The notes below the pieces were generated by a model, which saw only the letters and a list, made by a program, of their open reading frames with translations, was not told the origin of the DNA and did not search any database. Shown here in pieces: positions 6,326 to 14,727 of a stretch of 20,637 bases of DNA; position 1 is the stretch's first letter; each line of letters opens with the position of its first letter. The DNA is from Thiobacillus sp. UBA3361 (GTDB taxonomy: Bacteria; Pseudomonadota; Gammaproteobacteria; Burkholderiales; Thiobacillaceae). The position numbers and the translations under genes were made by a program. The stretch lies in NCBI GenBank assembly GCA_002360535.1, contig DEQR01000035.1, positions 1-20,637 on the forward strand, written 5' to 3'.

Positions 6326-7930
6326 TCAGGCCACCGCCGCCACTTCCCTCAGGCGCACGTAGTCCACCTTGCCGGTGCCCAGCAGGGGCAGGGTGTCCAC
6401 CACCCGTATGCGGCGCGGGACGGCGATCTCCGGGTAGCCCAAGCCGCGGGCCGCGGCCGCCAGCTGCTCCCGGCTCAGGTCGGAATCGGTGGTGAACAGG
6501 ACGATGGCCTCGCCCCGGCCCAGGTCGGTGATGCTGGTGGCCGCGTGCATGGCCTCGGCCGAAACGTTGCGGGCAATGGCCTCCACCATCTCCAGGGACA
6601 CCATTTCGCCCGCCACCTTGGCGAAGCGCTTCAGCCGCCCCTGGATGCGCAGGAAACCGTCCGGGTCCAGATCCACCACGTCTCCCGTGTTGTACCAGCC
6701 CCGCCCGGCCTCGGAATCAGGCGGTTCCAGCGCACCGGGTGCGTCATGCCGGTAGTAGCCGGACATGAGGTTGGGACCGCGCACGTGCAGTTCGCCGCCA
6801 TGGGTGATACCCGGCACCGGCATCACCTTGGCTTCGATGCCCGGCAGCAGCCGGCCGACCGTGCCGTAACGGTTGTCGTCGGGCAGGTTCACGGACAGCA
6901 CCGGCGCCGTTTCCGTGGCGCCGTAGCCCTCCAGGATATCGATGCCGAATTTCTCCCGCCACAGCTGGCGCACCGGCTCGGCCAGCTTTTCCGCGCCGGC
7001 CACCACGTAGCGCAGGGATCTGAAGTCCTCGGGCCGGGCGTTGCGGGCGTAGTGGTTGAGGAAGGTGCCGGTGCCGAACATGACCGTGCAGGCCTTGTCG
7101 CGCACCACCTCGGGGATCAGCTTGTAGTGCAGTGGACTGGTGTAGAGCATCAGCCGAGCACCCGAGACCAGGGGCAGCAGGGTGCCGGCGGTCAGACCGA
7201 AAGAGTGGAAGATGGGCAGGCAGTTGAACACCTTGTCGCCGGGGCCGACCTGGATGATCGCCAGGATTTGCCGCACATTGGCCAGCAGGGCGCGGTGCGA
7301 CAGCACCACCGCCTTGGGCTTGCCCTCAGAGCCGGAGGTGAACAGCACCACCGCCGGGTCTTCCGCGTCCGCCTTGGGCACCGCCAGGCCGGGCAGCCAC
7401 AGGGCGAAAGCCATCAGCCAGAGCTTGTCGGCCAGGGAGAAGCGGGGGCGCAGGTCCTCCAGATAGACCAGTTCGATGTCGCGCAGCCCTTCCGCCTGCT
7501 CCACCAGGTTGGCCTTGTTGAGGAATTCCCGGGAGGTGATGACGGTGCGTATGCGCGCGGTTTGGCAGGCGCTCTGCATGCCCTCGGTGCCGGCGGTGTA
7601 GTTGAGCAGGCAGGGCACGCGCCGGAAGGCGGACAGGCCGATCATCAGGCCTGCCGTGGCCACCATGTTGGGCATCAGCACGCCCACGTGCTCGTATTCG
7701 TCGGTGATCTTCGCGGACAGCCGTCCCAGGGCCAGGGTGATCTTGAGCAGATCGCCGTAGCTGTGGGTGGACGGCTTCATGTCCTCCCACTGGCCCCCGG
7801 TGTGGCGGCCGAATCGGCCCGCGGCCTGGACCAGGGCGGCGAACAGGGTCTCCGGCCCGCGAACGTCGAGGGCGGGAGAGGCGCCCCCGCCGGGTGAGGT
7901 GAATGTCGTTTTCAGGAAGAAATCCCACAT
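6326..7930 (-). CDS. AMP-forming acyl-ACP/acyl-CoA synthetase (Aas C-terminal-like)
   Basis: Adenylate-forming enzyme of 534 residues that activates fatty acids with ATP and passes them to ACP or CoA. Visible motifs are the phosphate-binding TSGSEGKPKAVVLSH (198-212), the GYGATE adenine motif (335-340), YNTGD with D417, the hinge GRLKRFAKVAGEMVS (431-445) and the C-terminal catalytic lysine K521 in GTGK. The hinge segment and the following LEMVE match the synthetase half of E. coli Aas (2-acylglycerophosphoethanolamine acyltransferase/acyl-ACP synthetase). The acyltransferase half is absent, so this looks like a stand-alone acyl-ACP synthetase; an acyl-CoA ligase is the alternative. A GGGGGAG sits 6 nt before ATG 7930. 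The gene follows fadL by 26 nt, fitting uptake and activation of exogenous fatty acids. Confidence 0.88.
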   Translation of the reverse strand: MWDFFLKTTFTSPGGGASPALDVRGPETLFAALVQAAGRFGRHTGGQWEDMKPSTHSYGDLLKITLALGRLSAKITDEYEHVGVLMPNMVATAGLMIGLSAFRRVPCLLNYTAGTEGMQSACQTARIRTVITSREFLNKANLVEQAEGLRDIELVYLEDLRPRFSLADKLWLMAFALWLPGLAVPKADAEDPAVVLFTSGSEGKPKAVVLSHRALLANVRQILAIIQVGPGDKVFNCLPIFHSFGLTAGTLLPLVSGARLMLYTSPLHYKLIPEVVRDKACTVMFGTGTFLNHYARNARPEDFRSLRYVVAGAEKLAEPVRQLWREKFGIDILEGYGATETAPVLSVNLPDDNRYGTVGRLLPGIEAKVMPVPGITHGGELHVRGPNLMSGYYRHDAPGALEPPDSEAGRGWYNTGDVVDLDPDGFLRIQGRLKRFAKVAGEMVSLEMVEAIARNVSAEAMHAATSITDLGRGEAIVLFTTDSDLSREQLAAAARGLGYPEIAVPRRIRVVDTLPLLGTGKVDYVRLREVAAVA

Positions 7931-7956
7931 GATCTTCTCCCCCGCCGGGAATAACC

Positions 7957-9186
7957 TCAGAAACTGTGAGTGTACTGGACGCTCAGGATATCGACCGCGC
8001 TGTCATAGGTGCCGTTCAGGGTCACGCCGATGCCACCCGCGCACAGGTTTTCCGGCTCGCAATGCCTGATGCTGGCGTTCTTCACGAACAGATGGGCATA
8101 GCCGAGATCGACTTTGGCCCGCTTCGAGATATGGTACTGGCCGCCGAACGCCAGCCAGGTGCGGTCCTCGTCGGGGATGCGAGGCGTGCGGTGCGCGGCA
8201 TCCGGCACCGGCGCCTGATCGTAGGCGACGCCGAAGCGCAGCGTCCACAGATCGCTCATGCGCCAGTTGGCGCCGACGGAAAAGCGCCACACGTCGCCCC
8301 AGTTCTCTGTCACCAGTGAGGCGGTGGCGCCGGTGTTGGCGTTGAGCACCCGCAGCTCCTGGAAATCGCTCCATCCTGTCCAGGTCAGGTCCGCCAGCAG
8401 GTCCCAGCGGGGGTTGAGGCGACGGAAAAGGCTCAGCGACGCCATGTCAGGCAGGGTGATGTCGGCCCGGATGGGGCCCAGCAGGTTAAGGGTGCCTTCC
8501 AGCTCATGCTTGATCTGGGATCGGTAGGACAGGCCGACGCGGGTGGCATCGTCCAAGCGCACCAGCATGCCGGCGTTCCAGCCCCAGCTGTCGTCGTCCC
8601 CCTTCATGATCGCGGTTGTCCCGGCGGTGGGGCTGAACTGGGTCAGCTCGGCATCGATCTTCTGCCAGTTGATGCCCAAACCGACGGAGACCTTGTCATT
8701 GATCTGCCAGGCCAGGGCGGGGTTGACGTTGAGGGTCTTGACCTCCGACTTGATGGCATGGACCTGGCCGGCCCAGCTGGTGTCGTATTCGGTCGCCAGG
8801 CCGAAAGGGGCATTGAGGCCGAGGCCGAATTTGAGGCCGGGGCGGATATCCATGGTGTAGTAGGCATTGGGCACCCAGGCGGGCTCGCCCGCGTCGCCGC
8901 TCAGGGCGGTGGGTGGCGTGTAGCCCGGGATGGTCGAGGTGGCCGTGCCGGAGAATTTTGCCGACGGGTGGATGTAATGCAGGGCGCCCACGACCTAGCG
9001 TCCTTCGACGCCCGTCATCCCCGCCGGATTGAAGAAGATGGTGCTGGCGTCCTGGGCCGCCGCGGCCTGGCCGGCGTAGGCGTTGCCCAGGCCGCTGGCG
9101 TTCTGTTCGATGAGCGCGAAGCCGGCCGCCTGCGCGCCGGTCATTCCCATTGCCGCCAGCACAGCGGCCAGTGCACGGATTTGCAT
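7957..9186 (-). pseudogene. FadL-type outer-membrane fatty acid transporter, interrupted by an in-frame amber codon
   Basis: Outer-membrane beta-barrel of the FadL/OmpP1/TodX family, which imports long-chain fatty acids and other hydrophobic molecules. ATG 9186 (GAGGGG about 9 nt upstream) starts a signal peptide (about 1-22, MQIRALAAVLAAMGMTGAQA). The FadL hallmark GFALIEQNASGLGNAYAG and NPAGMT follow. Codon 64 (8995-8997) is TAG. The same frame then continues without a break for 345 codons: VVGALHYIHPSAKFSG, then barrel strands ending with a C-terminal Phe (TYDSAVDILSVQYTHSF). The interrupted position follows GVEGR, where homologues commonly have Gln, so one CAG-to-TAG change would explain it. 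Without the stop the protein would have 409 residues, near the usual size. Strictly read it encodes a 63-residue fragment. Confidence 0.87.
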
Positions 9187-9303
9187 TTTTGTTTTCCCCT
9201 CGGTTGCCCCGAACGATTTGCTACAGCGGTGTTGTGGTCGCGATTGTGGCAAAAAAACCTTGATGAATGAATGGTCTATGACAGTCGGGTATTCGCGCGG
9301 CGG

Positions 9304-10272
9304 CTACACGGTCAGCCAGCGGCCGGCGCTGTCCAGACGTTCGCTCATGGACGGCAACTCCGGCCGCCGGCAGCGCACCAGCAGCGCCGTCAGACGTCGC
9401 CGTTCGAAGCCGTATAAGTCGGTAAACCCGAGCACGTGGCTGGCCAGCGTTTCATCGGCCCGCCTGAGCACGCCCATGGCATCGAGGCGCAGTTCGCTGG
9501 TGCCGAGGCGGACAACTTCCTCGGGTGCGTCGAGTTCGTCGTCGAAAAGTCGCGCCATGGCGCGCAGGTCCTGGCGCTGGATGGATCGGCGCAGCCGGCC
9601 CAGCAGCTCATCCAGCCGGGCTTGCAGCGCGGCGCGGCGGTCGGGCGCGGCGCCGCGCAGGCGGGCGAGCAGTTCGTCCCGTTCCTGCTCCAGGGCCTTC
9701 TTTTCCTGGCGCAGTTCATCCAGCAGCCTGGCCACGCGGCCCACCAGACTGTCCAGCAGGCTCCAGGCGATCAGCGCCCGCGCCGCCACTTCGGACGGTG
9801 CCGGGCAGATCAGGGCATGGTCGGAAAAACTCACCTGCTGTTGCGCGACATCGCGGCGGAGCAGCGCCCCTTCGGTCTCCATGCCCAGCACCGTGCGCTC
9901 GTTGCGGCGCATGCTCATCAGGGCGTAGATGTCATCGCCGTCGTTCGCCGGGTCGCCCAGATATGCCTGCATGGCGGGGCTCAGGCAGAGCACGCGCTGG
10001 ATGTCCTCGGCGCTGCCGAACAGGGCATGCACGAAGGGGTCGCGGATGAAGGCTTCGCGGTCCAGGGTGATCGGGCCGGGGATTTGGCCCGCGAGACCGC
10101 GGGCATGCGACCAGGCGCGGGCGATACTGGCCCGGTAGCGGCGCGGGTAGCCGCCGGCCTGCTTGAGGCGCGGCTCCACCAGATAGACCGCCCGCTCGAT
10201 GGCCTGGGCCAGGCCGGGGTCACCCGGGGCAGGCGCGCGTGCCTGGCCCAGCCGACTCAACCATTTCAGCAC
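9304..10272 (-). CDS. Conserved hypothetical coiled-coil protein
   Basis: Cytoplasmic-looking protein of 322 residues that I cannot assign to a named family. The N-terminal half is mixed (motifs YPRRYRASIARAW and IRDPFVHALFGSAEDIQRVL). Residues about 174-232 form a strongly charged heptad-like region (LLDELRQEKKALEQERDELL onward), predicted coiled coil. The C-terminal third contains LGTSELRLDAMGVL and a YGFERRRLTALLVRCRR segment. The GTG at 10272 is preferred because GGGAGG lies 4-5 nt upstream; an in-frame TTG at 10302 would add ten residues. It lies about 90 nt after ssb on the same strand, so co-transcription with yajR-ssb is possible. No catalytic motif is visible. Confidence 0.8.
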   Translation of the reverse strand: MLKWLSRLGQARAPAPGDPGLAQAIERAVYLVEPRLKQAGGYPRRYRASIARAWSHARGLAGQIPGPITLDREAFIRDPFVHALFGSAEDIQRVLCLSPAMQAYLGDPANDGDDIYALMSMRRNERTVLGMETEGALLRRDVAQQQVSFSDHALICPAPSEVAARALIAWSLLDSLVGRVARLLDELRQEKKALEQERDELLARLRGAAPDRRAALQARLDELLGRLRRSIQRQDLRAMARLFDDELDAPEEVVRLGTSELRLDAMGVLRRADETLASHVLGFTDLYGFERRRLTALLVRCRRPELPSMSERLDSAGRWLTV

Positions 10273-10363
10273 GCCGCCTCCCAGATCGGGTGGTACGGGC
10301 AAGGTGGGCGCACCGGGACGGTCGGACGGAGATGGGCAGCCATGGCCGCCGGTGGCGGCGGCC

Positions 10364-10813
10364 TCAGAACGGGATGTCGTCGTCGATATCGTCGAAACCG
10401 CCGCCGCCGGATTTGCCGCCGCCGGCAGGTGCGCTGCGCGGCTCGCCCCGCGGTTCGTCGTCCATGGGCGCGCTGCCGCCGCTACGGCCGCCCAGCATCT
10501 GCATGCGGTCGCCGCGGATCTCGGTGGTATAGCGGTCCTGGCCGCTCTGGTCCTGCCACTTGCGGGTGCGCAGGCTGCCCTCTACATAGACCGGGCTGCC
10601 CTTCTTCAGGTACTGGCCGCAGATCTCGGCCTGCTTGCCGAAGAACACCACCCGGTGCCACTCGGTGGATTCCTGTTTGTTGCCTTCCTTGTCCTTCCAG
10701 CTGTCCGTGGTGGCCAGGTTCAGGGTGGCGATGGCATCGCCGCTGGGCATGTAGCGCATTTCCGGATCGCGGCCCAGGTTGCCGATCAGGATCACTTTGT
10801 TCACCGAAGCCAT
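10364..10813 (-). CDS. ssb: Single-stranded DNA-binding protein
   Basis: SSB of 149 residues, which coats single-stranded DNA and recruits replication and repair partners. It opens MASVNKVILIGNLGRDPEMR, the canonical N-terminal OB-fold (about 1-110) with the WKDKEG and TEWHRVVFFGKQAE segments. A Gly-rich linker leads to the acidic tip DDDIPF that binds partner proteins. The tail is shorter than in E. coli SSB (178 residues). It begins 3 nt after the stop of the yajR-like gene, so the two are translationally linked or at least co-transcribed. In many gammaproteobacteria ssb sits beside uvrA; here uvrA is about 7.8 kb away. Confidence 0.98.
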   Translation of the reverse strand: MASVNKVILIGNLGRDPEMRYMPSGDAIATLNLATTDSWKDKEGNKQESTEWHRVVFFGKQAEICGQYLKKGSPVYVEGSLRTRKWQDQSGQDRYTTEIRGDRMQMLGGRSGGSAPMDDEPRGEPRSAPAGGGKSGGGGFDDIDDDIPF

Positions 10814-10816
10814 GTC

Positions 10817-12205
10817 TCAATGTCCCCCATGCAGTAGTAAATGTCTCACGCCTTCCTCGTCCCAACCGGTCTGGCTGACCTTGAGCATGACCACACCCTC
10901 CTCGGGCAGCACGCTCACCGCCTCGACGCCGGCGAACACCGTCAGCTTGCTGGCCAGACGCTGCGCGCCGGCCGCGTCCAGCGGGCCGATGTGCAGCATC
11001 TGGGTACGGACCCGGGGCGGCGGCTTCATGCCCATGGCCAACGCCAGCCAGATGCCCATGAGTATGGCGCAGAAGACGAACACCGCGCCATGGCCCTGAT
11101 GCTCCGCCAGCCAGCCGCCGGCCGCGCCGCCGAAGAACAGGCCCAGGGCCTGGGCGGTGTTATAGACCCCCATGGCGGTGCCTTTGGCCTCCGGGGGGGC
11201 GATCTTGGACACCAGGGACGGCAGGCTGGCCTCCAGGGTGTTGAAGGCGATGAAGTAGAGCAGCAGGGCGGCGACCACGCCCCAGAACACGGTTTGGCTG
11301 GCGGCCAGGGCGAGTTGGGCGACCAGCATCAGGGCCACCGCGCCGACGAAGATCTGTTTCAGCCGGCCGCGTTTTTCGCCAACGACGATGGCCGGCACCA
11401 TGAACAGGAAGGAAATCAGCAGCACCGGCAGATAGACCCACCAATGGTGCTGGGCGGGCAGGCCGCCGGCGCCGGTGAGGGCGAAGGGCACCACGCTGAA
11501 CATGGCCATCTGCGCGGCGTGCAGGGCGAAGATGCCCCAGTCCAGGCGCAGCAGGCCGCCGTGCCGGAGCACGTCCTTCAGGCGCGCCGGGTTGGCCTCG
11601 GCATCGGAGTGGAAGGCGGTCTTGCCCGGATTGGGGACGATGAAGGCCACCACCGCCATCGCGCCCAGGGCCAGGGCGCCGGTGAGGGCGAACATGCCCG
11701 GCACGCCGATCCAGTCGTACATCACCGGCCCGGCCGCCAGGGAGACGGCGAACACCAGGCCGATGGAGCTGCCGATGATGGCCATGGCGCGGGTGCGCAC
11801 CTCCTCACGGGTCAGGTCGGCGAGCAGGGCGGTGACCGCCGCCGAGATGGCGCCGGCCCCCTGTAGTGCCCGGCCCAGGATCACGGTGAGGATGTCGTCC
11901 GCCGAGGCGGCCAGGAAGCTGCCCAGGGCGAAGATCACCAGCCCGGCCAGGATCACCGGCTTGCGCCCCCAGCGGTCGGAGGCCATGCCGAAGGGGATCA
12001 TCAGCATCGCCTGGGTCAGGCCGTACATGCCCAGGGCCAGGCCGATGAGCGTGTGGTCGGCGGTCAGGTCCTTGGCGTAGAGGGCGAACACCGGCAGGAT
12101 GAGGAACATGCCCAGCATGCGCAGGCCGAAGATGCCGGCCAGGGAGACGGCGGCGCGGCGCTCCAGGGGAGAGAGGCCGGTGTCGGAGGGGGAGGGGGAG
12201 GACAT
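10817..12205 (-). CDS. MFS transporter of the YajR type with a C-terminal YAM domain
   Basis: Major facilitator superfamily proton-coupled transporter of 462 residues with about 12 membrane helices. The MFS signature DRWGRKP lies between helices 2 and 3. After the last helix a soluble tail (about 385-462, RVRTQMLHIGPLDAAGAQRL onward) shows the beta-alpha-beta pattern of the ferredoxin-like YAM domain found in E. coli YajR. The substrate is unknown; family annotations as drug efflux are not proven. ATG 12205 is preferred because it puts a short hydrophilic N-terminus before helix 1, although it has no good Shine-Dalgarno; an upstream in-frame start at 12256 is less likely. A YajR-like gene next to ssb is common in gammaproteobacteria. 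Confidence 0.92.
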   Translation of the reverse strand: MSSPSPSDTGLSPLERRAAVSLAGIFGLRMLGMFLILPVFALYAKDLTADHTLIGLALGMYGLTQAMLMIPFGMASDRWGRKPVILAGLVIFALGSFLAASADDILTVILGRALQGAGAISAAVTALLADLTREEVRTRAMAIIGSSIGLVFAVSLAAGPVMYDWIGVPGMFALTGALALGAMAVVAFIVPNPGKTAFHSDAEANPARLKDVLRHGGLLRLDWGIFALHAAQMAMFSVVPFALTGAGGLPAQHHWWVYLPVLLISFLFMVPAIVVGEKRGRLKQIFVGAVALMLVAQLALAASQTVFWGVVAALLLYFIAFNTLEASLPSLVSKIAPPEAKGTAMGVYNTAQALGLFFGGAAGGWLAEHQGHGAVFVFCAILMGIWLALAMGMKPPPRVRTQMLHIGPLDAAGAQRLASKLTVFAGVEAVSVLPEEGVVMLKVSQTGWDEEGVRHLLLHGGH

Positions 12206-12259
12206 GGATCGGGACCGTTCGGGACGGCGAATTCTAACCCATGCCCCGTGCCACACCCT

Positions 12260-12294
12260 GTAGCCCGGATTCCGCTTCGCTCCATCCGGGCTAC
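12260..12294. repeat. REP-like palindrome
   Basis: Arms GTAGCCCGGAT and ATCCGGGCTAC (11 bp, perfect) enclose a 13-nt loop TCCGCTTCGCTCC. This is a familiar extragenic REP-type sequence in high-GC gammaproteobacteria. It sits between the divergent yajR-like and GST genes and could form a hairpin in either transcript. The GGAGCGAAGC core (minus strand) recurs at about 13616-13625. Confidence 0.85.
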
Positions 12295-12367
12295 GGTCCT
12301 ATGCCCTGGCCGCCCACACGGACGGCCGGGAAGCTAAACTCGCCGTGGCAATCGAACGGAGGCTCCC

Positions 12368-13027
12368 ATGTCCGACCTGACCCTGGTGATCGGCAACAAG
12401 AACTACTCGTCCTGGTCGCTGCGCCCCTGGCTGGTGTTGCGCTGTTCGGGCATCCCCTTCAGGGAAATCCGCGTGCCCCTCTACCGGCCCGAATCCGCGC
12501 CGGCCCTGGCGGACCTATCGCCTTCCGGCCTGGTGCCGGTGCTGCATGACGGGGACGTGCGTATATGGGATTCCCTGGCCATCTGCGAATACCTGCACGA
12601 GCGCTTCCCCGAACACCGCCTGTGGCCCGACGACATGCGGGCCAGAGCGGTGGCGCGCTCGGTCAGCGCGGAGATGCACGCCGGCTTCTCCGGCCTGCGA
12701 CAGGCCATGTGCATGAATGTCCGCGGGCAGTTCCCCGACCAGGGCCGCACGCCCCAGAGCCTCAGGGACATCGACCGCGTGCTGTCCATCTGGACCGACT
12801 GCCGTGCCCGCTTCGGCAGCGGCGGCGGCTTCCTGTTCGGCCGCTTCGGCATTGCCGATGCCATGTACGCGCCGGTGGTGCTGCGCTTCCAGACCTATGC
12901 CGTGGCCCTGTCGGGCGCGGCGCTGGACTACGCCAATGCCGTCCTGGCCCTGCCCGCGCTGGGTGAATGGGTGGCCGCCGCGCGCGCCGAGAGCGAGCGC
13001 ATCGAGAAGTTCGACCTGTATGGCTGA
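12368..13027 (+). CDS. Glutathione S-transferase family protein (YfcF-like)
   Basis: GST-fold protein of 219 residues. The N-terminal thioredoxin-like domain (about 1-80) begins LTLVIGNKNYSSWSLRPWL, where the SS/W-S-LRPW block supplies the likely catalytic Ser. The cis-Pro block is SGLVPVLHDG, and the glutathione-binding acidic turn is DSLAICEYL (Asp-Ser, about 68-76). The rest is the helical C-terminal domain. The NKNYSSWSLRPW motif resembles E. coli YfcF-type GSTs, linked to glutathione-dependent peroxidase or detoxification activity; the substrate here is unknown. GGAGG lies 5 nt before ATG 12368. The last 8 nt overlap the start of tag, so the pair is translationally coupled. Confidence 0.92.
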   Translation: MSDLTLVIGNKNYSSWSLRPWLVLRCSGIPFREIRVPLYRPESAPALADLSPSGLVPVLHDGDVRIWDSLAICEYLHERFPEHRLWPDDMRARAVARSVSAEMHAGFSGLRQAMCMNVRGQFPDQGRTPQSLRDIDRVLSIWTDCRARFGSGGGFLFGRFGIADAMYAPVVLRFQTYAVALSGAALDYANAVLALPALGEWVAAARAESERIEKFDLYG

Positions 13028-13595
13028 CGGCAAGCACCGCTGCGTCTGGTGCGGCACCGATCCCCTCTACCGGGCCTACCACGACACGGAGTGGGGTGTG
13101 CCCCTGCATGACGAGCGTGCCCTGTTCGAATTCCTGGTCCTGGAAGGCGCCCAGGCGGGCCTGTCCTGGCTGACCGTGCTGAAGAAACGGGAAGGTTACC
13201 GGCGCGCCTTCCTGGACTTCGACGCCGAGCGCGTCGCCCGCTTCGGCGAGGCCGACGTGGCCCGGTTGCTGGCCGATCCGGGCATCGTCCGCAACCGCCT
13301 GAAGATCGCCGCCGCCATCGGCAACGCTCGCGCCACCTTGAACATCCGGGAGACATTCGGTGGCCTGGACGACTATTTCTGGCGCTTCGTCGATGGCCGG
13401 CCGATCCAGAACGCCTGGCCGGACGTCGGCCGGGTGCCCGCCCGCACGCCGCTGTCCGACACCATCAGCAAGGACCTGCAACGGCGCGGCTTCAAATTCG
13501 TCGGCTCGACCATCATCTACGCCCACATGCAGGCCACCGGCATGGTCAACGACCATACGGTGGGTTGCTTCCGGCACGGGGAACTGGGCGGATAG
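13020..13595 (+). CDS. tag: DNA-3-methyladenine glycosylase I
   Basis: Base-excision repair enzyme of 191 residues that removes 3-methyladenine from alkylated DNA. The zinc snap-lock ligands are all present and shifted by +4 from E. coli Tag: C8, H21, H179, C183. The essential Glu corresponds to E42 in LVLEGAQAGLSW. Other family blocks are RCVWCGTDPLYRAYHDTEWG and KFVGSTIIYAHMQATGMVNDH. The ATG at 13020 lies inside the end of the GST gene (ATGGCTGA overlap), so translation probably depends on the upstream gene. Pairing of a GST with an alkylation-repair glycosylase suggests electrophile/alkylation defence. Its 3' end overlaps the convergent yheT-like gene by 50 nt. Confidence 0.97.
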   Translation: MADGKHRCVWCGTDPLYRAYHDTEWGVPLHDERALFEFLVLEGAQAGLSWLTVLKKREGYRRAFLDFDAERVARFGEADVARLLADPGIVRNRLKIAAAIGNARATLNIRETFGGLDDYFWRFVDGRPIQNAWPDVGRVPARTPLSDTISKDLQRRGFKFVGSTIIYAHMQATGMVNDHTVGCFRHGELGG

Positions 13596-14583
13596 CCGAT
13601 GCAGCCCGGAGGCGTGGAGCGAAGCCTCGGTCTGTCTCCAAAAACCCCAGCACCCGCCCCGGCAGCCAGTTCAGATGGCCCGGAAACCAGCCGCCGACGA
13701 AGCCCACATGCCCCCCGGCCTCGGGCTGGTCCAGGGTGACTCGGTCGGACACCTGGGCGGCTGAGGGCAGGACTTCGGCCGGGAGAAAGGGATCGTTGCG
13801 GGCGTTGAGCACCAGGGTGGGGACCCGGATGTGTTTCAGCCAGGGCTTGCTGGCGGAGCGGGTCCAGTACTCCTCGGCGTCGCGGAAACCGTGCAGGGGC
13901 GCGGTGACCAGGTCGTCGAAGCCGAGGATGCTGTCTATCGCCTCCAAGGCCGCCCGGTCGTATAGGCCGGGGAAGCGGTCCAGCTTGTCCAGGGCCTTGC
14001 GTTTGAGGCTCTTCAGGAAGCGGGCGGCATAGACCCGGTTGAAGCCCCGGTCCAGGGCGGCGCCGGCGGCGGGCAGGTCCAGGGGGGCGCCGATGGCCGC
14101 CGCCCGCCTGACCACGACCTCGGCCGCCTCGCCCTGTTCCCCCAGCCATTTGAGCAGGGCGTTGCCACCCAGGGAGACCCCCACCGCATGGATCTGCCGG
14201 CCGGGATGGTCGCGGCGCAGGCGGTTCAGCACATAGCCGATCTCGGTGCTGTCGCCGGCGTGGTAGGCGCGGGGCAGGCGGTTGGGCTCGCCGGAACAGC
14301 CCCGGAAGTGCACCACCACCCCACGCCAGTCGCGGGCGTGCACGGCGGCCATCAGGGCGCGGGCATAGTGTCCGTCGGAGCTGCCCTCCAGGCCGTGGAA
14401 CAGGACCACCAGGGGGGCGTCGGGGGGGCTCTCCACCCAGTCCAGGTCCAGGAAGTCGCCGTCCGGCAGCTCCCAGCGCTCCCGGCGGTAGTCCACGGCC
14501 GGGCGCGGGGCGACCACGCCCCAGATGGTTTGCAGGTGGCCGCCGGGCAGCCAGGGCGGTGTGCGATAGGTGTCGCCGCTCAT
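13546..14583 (-). CDS. Alpha/beta hydrolase, YheT family
   Basis: Hydrolase of 345 residues with the YheT opening TPPWLPGGHLQTIW (about 8-21). The triad is visible: nucleophile S137 in GVSLGGN, D264 in NARNDPFLP and H292 in GGHVGF. The HGLEGSSDGHYA block (about 63-74) supplies the oxyanion side. Family members act as esterases on poorly defined lipid-like substrates. ATG 14583 is preferred since the family homology begins there, although an in-frame upstream start at 14694 exists; no strong Shine-Dalgarno is seen. The last 29 residues after FLETD are a basic, low-complexity tail partly encoded by REP-like DNA, and the gene overlaps the end of tag tail-to-tail by 50 nt. Confidence 0.93.
   Translation of the reverse strand: MSGDTYRTPPWLPGGHLQTIWGVVAPRPAVDYRRERWELPDGDFLDLDWVESPPDAPLVVLFHGLEGSSDGHYARALMAAVHARDWRGVVVHFRGCSGEPNRLPRAYHAGDSTEIGYVLNRLRRDHPGRQIHAVGVSLGGNALLKWLGEQGEAAEVVVRRAAAIGAPLDLPAAGAALDRGFNRVYAARFLKSLKRKALDKLDRFPGLYDRAALEAIDSILGFDDLVTAPLHGFRDAEEYWTRSASKPWLKHIRVPTLVLNARNDPFLPAEVLPSAAQVSDRVTLDQPEAGGHVGFVGGWFPGHLNWLPGRVLGFLETDRGFAPRLRAASAIRPVPRAGSNPPYGR
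13602..13630. repeat. Degenerate REP-like element inside the 3' end of the yheT-like gene
   Basis: The sequence AGCCCGGAGGCGTGGAGCG and the following AAGCCTCGG share the AGCCCGGA arm and the GGAGCGAAGC core with the palindrome at 12260-12294. GAGGC/GCCTC (13609-13628) forms a hairpin. It lies seven bases past the tag stop codon and is translated in the opposite strand as the YheT tail residues RGFAPRLRAA. Confidence 0.65.
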
Positions 14584-14727
14584 GGCGCGGTCAGGAGAGG
14601 GCAACGGTTTGCTCCTGGTTATTGACGAAAATCTGCCAGAGTGTCGGTTTCCATGCCGGCCCGGCCGCCGGGGCGACCCGCGGGCAGGCCACACCGCCGA
14701 ACGGCCGCGCCGGCCACCCCGTTCCCC

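Noticed and set aside
6227..7897. Plus-strand frame of 556 codons opposite the acyl-ACP synthetase
   Set aside because: Antisense shadow: His/Gln/Gly-rich translation without recognisable motifs, while the minus strand has the full adenylate-forming enzyme.
8995..9252. Independent small secreted protein of 63-85 residues
   Set aside because: It is the signal peptide and N-terminal hallmark of FadL, and the same frame continues as the barrel after the single TAG.
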